The notes below the pieces were generated by a model that did not search any database, had not been told where the DNA came from, and saw only the letters and a list, made by a program, of their open reading frames with translations. From Nitrospirota bacterium (GTDB lineage Bacteria > Nitrospirota > Thermodesulfovibrionia > Thermodesulfovibrionales > BMS3Bbin05): DNA of 38,302 nt. The position numbers and the translations under genes are program-made. Shown in pieces: positions 23,454 through 30,600 of the stretch; positions within the stretch are counted from its first letter, which is position 1, and the number at the start of each line of letters is the position of its first letter. Where the stretch lies: assembly GCA_020351835.1 (NCBI GenBank), contig CP070669.1, forward strand, positions 595,392-633,693. Reading direction: 5' to 3'.

Positions 23454-24812
23454 ATGAAAGGAAAATTGTCAACAGGCATCCTGTATCTTGCTGTGTGCGC
23501 TTTTCTCCTGATCAGTGGAACGGACGTGTTAGCCGCAGCAGAGAAGCCCACGATCACTAAGCCATGTGTGCAGTGTCATAAGGGTCAAAAGGACATACTG
23601 CGCGGAAAGCTCGATTCGGTGTCGATGAAGGCCGGAACAATGAAGGTTTCAATAGGTAATGCTGTCTGGCTCGTCTCTTTTGATGACGGTCTGGAAGTCG
23701 TCGGGGCCCCGGCAGTGAACAAGATCAAGACGGGAAAAGAAGTAGCTATCTCGGTTGTCAGGGAGGGGGCCGATGTTCGTGCCAAAAAGATAACTGTAAA
23801 GCAGCCGGCAAAAGTTCCACCTGAAAAGTTGATGAAAGTGGAGGACCTTAAAAAACTTGTTGCCAAGGGGCCGGAGATGGGCAAGTACACCCTTGTCGAT
23901 GCACGTCCTGCTAAGAGATATAACGAGGGGCACATACCGGGCGCCATATCGATATTTGACGGCCAGTTCGATAATAGCATTACCAAGCTGCCTAAGGACA
24001 AGGACAATATGCTCATTTTCTATTGCGGCGGGCCTACATGAATGATGAGTCCATCCTCTGCCAGGAAGGCGGAGAAACTGGGATATACTAATGTAAAAGT
24101 GTTCCACGGCGGCATGCCGACATGGAAGAAGGCCAGGGGTGAGGTCATATCGACAGTGATCTACCCGAAGTCAATGATAGACCAGGGCGTTCCGTTCGTA
24201 GCCGTTGACCTCAGGGAAGAGAAGGATGCCGAGAAGGCCCATATCATGGGTGCCGTCGGGATACCTGCAAATAAGATCAAGAGCGCCATGGCGATGTTCC
24301 CCGCACAGAAAGGAGCCCCGATAGTCCTTTACTCTGACAATACAGAGAATGCAATGGATTCGTTTGCTGTAGTAAGGGGATGGGGATATAAGAACGTATC
24401 CGTGCTGCAGGGGGGCATGGATGCATGGCTTAAGACGGGCAACATTGGCATAAGCGGCAAGCTTGAAAGCAAGATCAACTATGTTCCTAAGCCGTTACCG
24501 GGGGTCATATCAACAGGTGAGTTCAAGAAGATAGCTGATACGAAACCATCGGACAAGTTCATCCTGGACGTAAGGGATGAAGAAGAGGCTATGATGGGAA
24601 TGCTCAAGGGGGCAAAGAATATTGCTACCCAGGAGCTGCAGTACAGGATGGACGAACTGCCAAAGAACAAGGAGATCATTATTCATTGTATAACCGGGGT
24701 AAGAGCGGAAATGGCATATCATGCTCTCAAGGAAAAAGGATTCAACTGCAGGTATCTTAATGCAAGCATCGAAATTGATCCGGACGGTAATTACAATATA
24801 ACCGATAATTAG
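23454..24812 (+). CDS. Exported CXXCH / triple-rhodanese selenoprotein (in-frame UGA at 24039-24041)
   Basis: Read through the UGA, this is one 452-residue protein: signal peptide (about 1-29), a CVQCH heme-c-type motif (38-42), a small beta domain, then three rhodanese domains (about 150-228, 235-330, 350-445). The UGA is codon 196 in the active loop of domain 1, YCGGPT-U, where relatives have Cys (YCGGPTC.LS..SA pattern); the frame continues with SPSSARKAEKLGYTNVKVFHGG, the rest of that same domain. Domain 2 has Ser for Cys (VLYSDN) and looks inactive; domain 3 keeps C412 (HCITGVRAE). A SECIS-like hairpin follows at 24056-24074. AAGGAGG precedes the ATG. The alternative, a stop with restart at the ATG at 24042, would split a domain. 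Confidence 0.82.
24056..24074 (+). promoter_or_regulatory. Bacterial SECIS-like stem-loop of the triple-rhodanese gene
   Basis: CTCTGCC (24056-24062) pairs fully with GGCGGAG (24068-24074, one U-G) around AGGAA. The loop starts 21 nt after the UGA and has G in its first two bases, within the known limits for bacterial SECIS elements. Confidence 0.7.
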
Positions 24813-24818
24813 AATATA

Positions 24819-24843
24819 GCGGCGGCAGCTTGTCTGCCGCCGC
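24819..24843 (+). terminator. Strong GC hairpin after the selenoprotein gene
   Basis: GCGGCGGCA and TGCCGCCGC pair perfectly over a 7-nt loop, 7 bases after the stop. No immediate T-run (ACATTTGAGCTTTATTT follows), so termination efficiency is uncertain. Confidence 0.55.
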
Positions 24844-24912
24844 ACATTTGAGCTTTATTTAGTGTTTTTTAAGTAAAACCCTTATTTTTTAACTGATTTC
24901 ACTTTCATCACC

Positions 24913-24941
24913 TTGACTTATAATGCGCCCTCATATTATAC
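24913..24941 (+). promoter_or_regulatory. Sigma70-type promoter of rpmH-rnpA-yidD-yidC
   Basis: TTGACT (24913-24918), 17-nt spacer, TTATAC (24936-24941), followed by a 30-nt leader and GAGAGGAA before the rpmH ATG. Confidence 0.62.
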
Positions 24942-24977
24942 TTTTTACTCGATAATTCAGCTTTTTGAGAGGAAACA

Positions 24978-25118
24978 ATGGGTACATATACGACATTCCG
25001 TCCACATAACAGAAGAAGAAAAAGAAGGCTGGGGTTCCGTGCGAAGATGCGTACGAGAAGCGGCAGAAAGATTATAAACAGAAGAAGGGCTAAGGGACGG
25101 AAAAGATTAGCCGTCTAA
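24978..25118 (+). CDS. rpmH: 50S ribosomal protein L34
   Basis: The 46-residue product is very basic and matches L34: [46 protein letters not shown] precedes the ATG. It starts the widespread rpmH-rnpA-yidD-yidC order usually found near dnaA/oriC; no dnaA gene or DnaA-box cluster is visible upstream here, where the selenoprotein gene lies instead. Confidence 0.97.
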   Translation: MGTYTTFRPHNRRRKRRLGFRAKMRTRSGRKIINRRRAKGRKRLAV

Positions 25119-25450
25119 AGAAACCTTACGAGTTCAAAGAGACCTTTTCTAAAGGCAAGCGGTTTCCGGGTAAGTACTTCATACTGTATATAAAGGAAAG
25201 CCAATCTCAATCCAGCAGAATAGGCCTTGCCGTCAGTAAAAAAACAGGTACAGCGGTAGCAAGGAACAGGATCAAGAGGGTGTACAGAGAGGCCTTCAGG
25301 AAACTTATACAGGGTATGAACGGCAGCAACAAGGATGAGAGGCATTTTGACCTTGTACTTGTTGGGAAAAGAGAGAGCGCCGCGGCCAAAATGGACGACG
25401 TACTGAATGAGCTCAGGGCTATGGTAGATAAGTTCAGGGAGAAAAGATGA
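25106..25450 (+). CDS. rnpA: Ribonuclease P protein component, non-canonical start
   Basis: About 114 residues, overlapping the end of rpmH. Evidence: [46 protein letters not shown] (the RNxxKR signature of RnpA) and a charged C-terminal helix. It binds RNase P RNA for tRNA 5' maturation. The frame is closed by TAA at 25091, and no ATG, GTG or TTG lies between that stop and the conserved start of the protein; the best candidate is ATT at 25106, with AGGGA 8 nt upstream. This gene is easily missed by callers. Its stop overlaps the yidD ATG (ATGA). Confidence 0.92.
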   Translation: MSRLKKPYEFKETFSKGKRFPGKYFILYIKESQSQSSRIGLAVSKKTGTAVARNRIKRVYREAFRKLIQGMNGSNKDERHFDLVLVGKRESAAAKMDDVLNELRAMVDKFREKR

Positions 25451-25659
25451 TAAGACAAGCGATGATCTTTTTGATAAGGGCTTACCAGTACATGATCTCA
25501 CCTTTTTTGCCATCTTCTTGCCGTTTTTCCCCGACGTGTTCGGAATACTCAAAAGAGGCCATAGAGAAGTACGGCCCGTTGAAGGGTTCGATATTGACGA
25601 TAAAAAGAATATTAAAATGCCATCCGTTCCACCCGGGCGGATATGATCCGGTGAGGTAG
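25447..25659 (+). CDS. yidD: Membrane protein insertion efficiency factor YidD
   Basis: The 70-residue product matches Yid[31 protein letters not shown]...[17 protein letters not shown], with the conserved Cys residues and HPGGYDPV end. An amphipathic membrane-associated protein aiding YidC-dependent insertion. It is between rnpA (4-base overlap) and yidC. Confidence 0.97.
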   Translation: MIRQAMIFLIRAYQYMISPFLPSSCRFSPTCSEYSKEAIEKYGPLKGSILTIKRILKCHPFHPGGYDPVR

Positions 25660-25669
25660 AGGGCCAGAT

Positions 25670-27232
25670 ATGGAAAAACAACAAGGCGATTTTGGAAAAG
25701 CCCTGATAGCGATAGTGCTGTCGTTCATTGTTCTTATCGGGTATCAATATTTCTTCGGAAAGTCTGAGCCGACACAGACCGAAAAGCCCAAAGAAGAGGC
25801 TGTTATCGAAAGGGAAGTAAAGGCTGATACAGCAGAGAAGGCGGTAGAGGCAGAGGTAGACCTGCCTGAGACATCCTCGCTTAGCTCTGTTAAGGTAGAG
25901 ACACCATTGTTCAGTGCTGAGATCTCATCGAGGGGGGCGGTGATAAAGAAATGGACACTGAAGACATATGTCGACAAGGAAGGGCTCCCGGTCACGCTTA
26001 CTAAGAGCACCGCGGACATTTTCCCTCTTTCGATAGGTAAAGAAGATTTGTTCGACCTTTCCAGGCTGGAATTCGGTGTGGTAGGAAATGACCTTGTGCT
26101 TGATGACAGAAAACCGGAGGGCACGCTAAGTTTTATTCATAGCTCGGCTGAAGGAACGATAAAGAGGACACTAACTTTCCATGCTGACACTTACAGGGTT
26201 GATGTTGTAGATCAGGTGAGCGGTTTCGGGAATTATTGGTTAACTCTCGGGGAGGACTTCGGTATCTCAGGCGAGGAGGGCTTTTATACACATATCGGCC
26301 CGGTCACACTGATAGGGACCGACAGGGATGAGATAAAGCCTGGCAAGATAAAAGCTGCAAAGTATGTATCTCCGGAAGGGCTGCAGTGGATAGCCCTTGA
26401 GGATAAGTATTTCTTCTCAGGCGTTGTGCCTGGCTCGGAAGTGGCAAATATCAAGATATGGAAGAAAGAGAATACCGGTCTTATAGCTGTTAAGCTGCTC
26501 GAGGGAGAGAACAGGTATGTCCTGTATGCAGGGCCGAAGGTGATAGAAGAACTGAAGGCCAGCGTGCCGGGACTTGAACATATAGTCGATTTCGGTTTCT
26601 GGTCCTTTATTGCAAGGCCTATATTCTGGCTTCTGCTATGGATAAACGGTTTTATAAACAATTACGGGTGGTCTATCATTGTGCTTACGATAGTGATCAG
26701 GATACCTTTTATCCCTCTTCTCAATAAGGGGCAGAAATCCATGAAAAAGATGCAGGCGATCCAGCCGCTTATGCAGGAGCTCAAGGTCAAGTACAAAAAT
26801 GACTCTCAGAAGATGCAGAAGGAGATGATGGCCCTGTATAAAAAACATAAGGTCAACCCTATGGGTGGCTGTCTCCCCATGCTTATACAGATACCTGTGT
26901 TCTTTGCGCTGTACAAGGTGCTGCTTGTTGCAATAGAGATGAGAGGCGCTCCATGGGCGTTATGGATAACGGACCTTTCGGTGAAGGACCCGTATTACGT
27001 GCTGCCTATCGTGATGGGTGCTTCTATGTTCCTCCAACAGAAGATGACTCCGACCTCTGCAGACCCAAAGCAGGCAAAGATCATGATGTTGATGCCTGTG
27101 ATCTTCACCTTCATGTTCCTTAACTTCTCATCCGGCCTCGTCCTTTACTGGTTGATGAGCAATGTCCTTAGCATAGTTCAGCAGATTTTCGTCAACCGGA
27201 AAGTTGCTGCTGAGCAAGCTGCATCCCAATAG
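25670..27232 (+). CDS. yidC: Membrane protein insertase YidC
   Basis: At 520 residues this is a full Gram-negative YidC: N-terminal helix (about 11-27), a periplasmic beta-domain (about 60-320), and the Oxa1-type core (about 335-510) with FGFWSFIARPIFWLL, NYGWSIIVLTIVIR, NPMGGCLPMLIQIPVFFALY and FLNFSSGLVLYW. The core Arg of the hydrophilic groove (VIRIPF) is present. It inserts inner-membrane proteins alone or with Sec. Last gene of the rpmH operon; mnmE does not follow, a receiver-PilZ gene does. Confidence 0.97.
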   Translation: MEKQQGDFGKALIAIVLSFIVLIGYQYFFGKSEPTQTEKPKEEAVIEREVKADTAEKAVEAEVDLPETSSLSSVKVETPLFSAEISSRGAVIKKWTLKTYVDKEGLPVTLTKSTADIFPLSIGKEDLFDLSRLEFGVVGNDLVLDDRKPEGTLSFIHSSAEGTIKRTLTFHADTYRVDVVDQVSGFGNYWLTLGEDFGISGEEGFYTHIGPVTLIGTDRDEIKPGKIKAAKYVSPEGLQWIALEDKYFFSGVVPGSEVANIKIWKKENTGLIAVKLLEGENRYVLYAGPKVIEELKASVPGLEHIVDFGFWSFIARPIFWLLLWINGFINNYGWSIIVLTIVIRIPFIPLLNKGQKSMKKMQAIQPLMQELKVKYKNDSQKMQKEMMALYKKHKVNPMGGCLPMLIQIPVFFALYKVLLVAIEMRGAPWALWITDLSVKDPYYVLPIVMGASMFLQQKMTPTSADPKQAKIMMLMPVIFTFMFLNFSSGLVLYWLMSNVLSIVQQIFVNRKVAAEQAASQ

Positions 27233-27300
27233 GCCTCTTTTCTAGTTCTTTATAATCGCCTATGTTTGACAACCTTCTCTAAATGTGATACTTAAGTACT

Positions 27301-28053
27301 ATGGTTCTTACCGGAGGGGTCTTCAGATACAAGCCCACAGTCCTTGTCGCCAATCATGATGAGTCGTTCGCTATGGATATCGCGATAGCACTTAACAGGA
27401 TGGGCTTTGATGTTATTCCCGTCGAAAGCGGGGATGATGCCGTAGAAGTGGCAGTAAGCTTCAGCCCGGACATCGTAATGCTTGATGTCGACCTCCCCGG
27501 GACCGATGGTATAACGGCACTTAAGAAGATAAGGGCAGACAATGATATGTCTGAAATGCAGGTGGTTCTGATGGCCTATGAGAAGTCAGATGATATCCTT
27601 CTTGCATGTGAAAGGTTCCGCTGCTGCGGAATAGTTACAAAGCCCCTTAATGTGGTCCGGTTCCATGAAGCGCTGCAGGATTGCATTAAATACCCCGGAG
27701 GAAAAAAGAGGAGACACCTTAGAAGCCTGTACGGCAGAACGGTGCACCTGCAGTATAACGGAGCAAAGACGGACTATGAAGGTATAAGCCTTTCTGAGGG
27801 CGGTATGTATCTAAGGGGTCTAAAGAGGTATGATGCCGGGCTTGAGGTCGAGGTAAGGTTCCCTGTTCACGACCGGACCTCTATGCATCTTAAAGGCAAT
27901 GTAATTTATACAAAGAGGGCCTTCGGTGCAATATTCGATATGGGGCCCGGTATCGCTGTCGAGTTCGGCAAAATGTCAGATATAGATTCTGCCTTGCTTC
28001 GTGATCATATTTGCAGGTCCATAACAAAAGGATTGTCGGGAGTTCACGCCTAG
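27301..28053 (+). CDS. Receiver-PilZ response regulator (third)
   Basis: The 250-residue protein has a receiver domain (VLVANHDE, phospho-acceptor Asp in DIVMLDVDLPGTDG, Lys in VTKPLN) and a C-terminal PilZ-like domain with RxxxR (RRHLR). The second motif is SLSEGG, where the first Asp of DxSxxG is Ser, so c-di-GMP affinity may be altered. No clear ribosome site; the true start may be a little downstream, near the YKPTVLV segment. It is 68 bases after yidC and only distantly like the pair at the left edge. Confidence 0.87.
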   Translation: MVLTGGVFRYKPTVLVANHDESFAMDIAIALNRMGFDVIPVESGDDAVEVAVSFSPDIVMLDVDLPGTDGITALKKIRADNDMSEMQVVLMAYEKSDDILLACERFRCCGIVTKPLNVVRFHEALQDCIKYPGGKKRRHLRSLYGRTVHLQYNGAKTDYEGISLSEGGMYLRGLKRYDAGLEVEVRFPVHDRTSMHLKGNVIYTKRAFGAIFDMGPGIAVEFGKMSDIDSALLRDHICRSITKGLSGVHA

Positions 28054-28095
28054 AGTTAAGTTATTTTGACACTTAATATTTATCTACAAACTGAG

Positions 28096-28124
28096 ACTTG
28101 GCAGAATGCCCGAAAAGTGCAAGT
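28096..28124 (+). terminator. Weak terminator-like hairpin
   Basis: ACTTGGCA pairs with TGCAAGT (one bulged G) before TTTCT. It lies between the convergent receiver-PilZ and SecY-fusion genes. Confidence 0.3.
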
Positions 28125-28126
28125 TT

Positions 28127-29665
28127 CTAGTGATAATCTTCAAACATATATTTCTTGATTAAGGCCCGTGCTTTGTCGGCCTCATGCTCAGGAACAAGAG
28201 CTGATATTTCGATATATGGACCAAACAAATAGAGTAGTGCTCTATGATAATATCCCCTCAGGTAACAAGGGATCCCTTCTTTCGTTAGTATACTCTTTAG
28301 TAGTCCGGCCTTTGGCACGTCATGAAACTCCGCAACTTTCACTAATTCCTCTGATGCTCCCCTTATTCTAATATCTCCAATAATATCAAGCAGAATAGCC
28401 GTAGCCTTGATAAGCATTACTCCACCTATAAACATAGGGGCACCAAGTTGAATCATAATATATGGGAGCTTAACGAGTAAGTACAAATAAATGACACCAA
28501 TAAAGGCCATTCTCTCAAGTACCTTATCCATATAGAGCTCAGCCGTTTGTTCGTTTGATACCTTAATAATTGCATTTCTATCCTTTAGAAAAAGATTTAT
28601 TTTCTCAGAGTTATAGAATACAGATGTGAAGAAATAATAAAAAATAAAAAGAAATATTGCATAAAGCACCATATATCCAAATGATCCTGGCGACAGTTGG
28701 TTAGCTAGTGATTGGACCCACGGGACTGCAATCATTGCGGCAACTGAGGCGGGAAACAGAATCACACTAGATACAAACATCAAAGGCGTAGTACCTGCAG
28801 TTGTCAGCTTTAATGGCATAGAATATTCTTTGCCATCATTATATTTAATATCTATATTTCGATGAGCTCTTTCGGTGATATATACCACAATAAATAAGAG
28901 CACTGCTATTAACAGAAGTGGCACCACACAAACAAGTGAATTTTCAAAGTATATTGATTTGATCTGTGGCCAATAATGCGGAATCCCTCGAGAAAAGACA
29001 CCAGTAATAATTAATATACTTATCCCATGCCCAATCCCTCGACTTGTTATCATTTCAGCAAGTAATATTGTGATAAAGGTTCCTCCTATTAAGGTAAGAG
29101 CTGTTATGACTCTGAACGACACGCCAGGATTAAGGACAAGAGTGAAGTTAGCCATTGATTCTAGTCCTTTAGCCATAGAATAACTTTGTATAAATCCAAC
29201 AACTATCGTAAATAATAACGCAGTTATTTTTAATCGCAATCTTCCTTGAATACCGCTATTTCTCCATTTTTTTAAAGGCGGAGTAAAAAGTGCGAATATT
29301 TCGACTAACATGTATGCGGTAATATACGGCATAATTCCAAAACTGACTATAGAGATCATGCTAAATCCAGTGAATGCTTCAAGAAGTACATATGGGCGAT
29401 TTTGCAGGAAGTTATTTAATCCTGCATGATCAAATCCTGGAATAGGTATATTTGCTAGTAATCTATAAAGGAGGATAACTACTAAAGTAAATACGATCCT
29501 TTTGTAGAATTCAGTATATTTAAACTCCTCCTTCTTTTCAACATGGGGAAGTTCAGAAGATAATTTAGAACCACAGTCTGAACATAACTCAGTTCCCTCA
29601 ACAAATTCAGCAGGTTTACCTGTGCCAATCTTATGTTCGCAATCTGGATTTGGACAATATAACAT
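28127..29665 (-). CDS. SecY-family protein with N-terminal zinc ribbon and C-terminal DUF2007-like domain
   Basis: The 512-residue product starts with a zinc ribbon (C4, C9, C28, C31; YCPNPDCEHK...LCSDCGSKL), followed by a full SecY channel: NIPIPGFDHAGLNNFL (plug region), SFGIMPYITAYMLVEIFALF..PPLKKW, GIGHGISILIITGVFSRGIP and later helices to about 430. The last 70 residues (KAGLLKSILTKEGIPCYLRGYY...ALVPEHEADKARALI) match the DUF2007 type. The gene is visibly AT-richer than its surroundings and is not in a ribosomal protein operon, so it is an accessory SecY, likely acquired. No SecA2 or SecE is seen. An ATG start without ribosome site is used. Confidence 0.88.
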   Translation of the reverse strand: MLYCPNPDCEHKIGTGKPAEFVEGTELCSDCGSKLSSELPHVEKKEEFKYTEFYKRIVFTLVVILLYRLLANIPIPGFDHAGLNNFLQNRPYVLLEAFTGFSMISIVSFGIMPYITAYMLVEIFALFTPPLKKWRNSGIQGRLRLKITALLFTIVVGFIQSYSMAKGLESMANFTLVLNPGVSFRVITALTLIGGTFITILLAEMITSRGIGHGISILIITGVFSRGIPHYWPQIKSIYFENSLVCVVPLLLIAVLLFIVVYITERAHRNIDIKYNDGKEYSMPLKLTTAGTTPLMFVSSVILFPASVAAMIAVPWVQSLANQLSPGSFGYMVLYAIFLFIFYYFFTSVFYNSEKINLFLKDRNAIIKVSNEQTAELYMDKVLERMAFIGVIYLYLLVKLPYIMIQLGAPMFIGGVMLIKATAILLDIIGDIRIRGASEELVKVAEFHDVPKAGLLKSILTKEGIPCYLRGYYHRALLYLFGPYIEISALVPEHEADKARALIKKYMFEDYH

Positions 29666-29773
29666 TTAAAGGTTATTATGCCAGATTTGAGATATATTTA
29701 AACCTAAATTAGTGAGTTGTCTTAAATAGGAAATTCCTCAGATTCAGGAAGAATAGTTCAGAAATTGGCTACC

Positions 29774-29989
29774 TTATAAATTCAAGGATTTCTTTGCATT
29801 GTCCACAACACGGCGGACATCGCCGGAACATCACTTCCCCGAGGGATTATGCTCGTAGCATTTACAATTACCCTTTTTCTTCTCCGTAAGTATCTTTTCA
29901 AGTATTAATGATCTGCCCTTATTTTCAACGACATCCTTTTTAATGTCAGCTTCGGTATGCTTAAAGCAGTAACAAACCAATTTGTCCAA
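29774..29989 (-). CDS. CopZ/BFD-like [2Fe-2S] selenoprotein (in-frame UGA at 29831-29833)
   Basis: Read through the UGA this encodes 71 residues. The TTG start (29987-29989) has GGGAG 8 nt upstream. The N-terminus VCYCFKHTEADI matches BFD-like/CopZ [2Fe-2S] domains, with C6 and C8; a second pair C42/C44 follows (NCKC), then NPSGK-U53-C54-SGDV. Relatives end in NPSGRCCL.D, so the UGA replaces the first Cys of the CC pair; the frame continues for 18 residues (RRVVDNAKKSLNL) to TAA. A stem-loop meeting SECIS rules follows at 29800-29819. By family the protein is a small iron-sulfur metallochaperone. The start lies 17 bases after the Sec-rhodanese gene. Confidence 0.83.
29800..29819 (-). promoter_or_regulatory. 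Bacterial SECIS-like stem-loop of the CopZ-like gene
   Basis: On minus, TGTCCGC pairs with GTGGACA (one G-U) around CGTGTT. The loop begins 18 nt after the UGA with G as second base. The loop almost equals CGTGGTT of the neighbouring rhodanese gene, consistent with the same SelB. Confidence 0.68.
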
Positions 29990-30006
29990 AGATAATACTC
30001 CCTATC

Positions 30007-30420
30007 TCACTTTTCCGCCATCGGATACTTATTAGCTTCCCATTCAAGCCATCCACCATATAGGGCACTTATATTTTCGAATCCCTCTTCTATTAGTTCC
30101 CGAACCACGCGGGAACTGGTTTGCTCGGCAGGTCAGGCACAATATAATACGATCCTTTGTCGTTTATCATATTTTTTGCTCCATGATCTTACATCATAAG
30201 GGTTTTCCCTGATGGCACCAGGTATCTTCAAACTGCTTGATTCCCAGTCCTTTGTGTCACGCACATCTATTATTGTTAAGTCAGGGTCATGCAATTGAAC
30301 CTTTAATTCGTCTTTAGTGATTTTTTTTACACCCGTTATCGCGTGGAATGATCTCCAGGCGGTAGTGCATGATGAGATCAACAAGATTGCAAGTGCCATA
30401 TACATTATTTTCTTGCTCAA
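30007..30420 (-). CDS. Rhodanese-domain lipoprotein, selenoprotein (in-frame UGA at 30133-30135)
   Basis: Read through the UGA this gives 137 residues, starting at a TTG (30418-30420) with GAGGAG 7 nt upstream. There is a lipobox (LLISSC, Cys18) and one rhodanese domain: TIIDVRDTKDWESSSLKIPGA, then the active loop VLYC94-A-U96-PAEQTSSRV, and RELIEEGFENISALYGGWLEW. In related rhodaneses the loop reads YCACP.E.TS, so U96 takes the second Cys. If UGA were a stop, the product would end in the active site. A perfect 8-bp SECIS hairpin follows. Likely a periplasm- or outer-membrane-facing sulfur/selenium transferase or reductase (inference). Confidence 0.87.
30095..30117 (-). promoter_or_regulatory. 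Bacterial SECIS stem-loop of the rhodanese lipoprotein gene
   Basis: On minus, AGTTCCCG pairs perfectly with CGGGAACT around CGTGGTT. The loop starts 23 nt after the UGA with G as second base. The coding frame is kept through the stem. Confidence 0.8.
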
Positions 30421-30488
30421 TGTTTAACTCCTCTATTCAAGATTCCGAACAAGAATTAAATTTTATGTACATACAGGATATTAACAAA

Positions 30489-30497
30489 ATTATATCA
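30489..30497 (-). promoter_or_regulatory. Extended -10 promoter of the Sec-rhodanese/Sec-CopZ genes
   Basis: Minus strand reads TGATATAAT, an extended -10 (TGnTATAAT) with no good -35. It lies about 70 bases before the TTG start at 30420. Confidence 0.5.
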
Positions 30498-30513
30498 CAT
30501 CATGATCCGAAGT

Positions 30514-30565
30514 ATTCACGTTGAAAAGTGTAAATGTTGAGGTTGTCGTGTTGGTCAGCGTGAAT
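30514..30565. promoter_or_regulatory. Inverted repeat between divergent genes, candidate operator
   Basis: ATTCACG (30514-30520) and CGTGAAT (30559-30565) are exact inverted copies 38 nt apart, just upstream of the ModE-like gene's -35. They could be half-sites for that regulator. The match is short and could be chance. Confidence 0.3.
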
Positions 30566-30566
30566 C

Positions 30567-30595
30567 TTGACAGGCGTTATTCCTTTTTGTATATT
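30567..30595 (+). promoter_or_regulatory. Sigma70 promoter of the ModE-tupABC operon
   Basis: Perfect TTGACA (30567-30572), 17-nt spacer, TATATT (30590-30595). The predicted start coincides with the ATG at 30601, implying a leaderless message or use of an internal start. Confidence 0.75.
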
Positions 30596-30600
30596 ACGCT

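Noticed and set aside
24042-24812. Separate gene starting at the ATG directly after the UGA
   Set aside because: It would begin in the middle of a rhodanese domain, has no own ribosome site, and leaves the upstream ORF ending in the active loop.
25115-25747. Minus-strand 210-residue frame over rnpA and yidD
   Set aside because: It is the shadow of rnpA, yidD and the start of yidC, all with clear homology.
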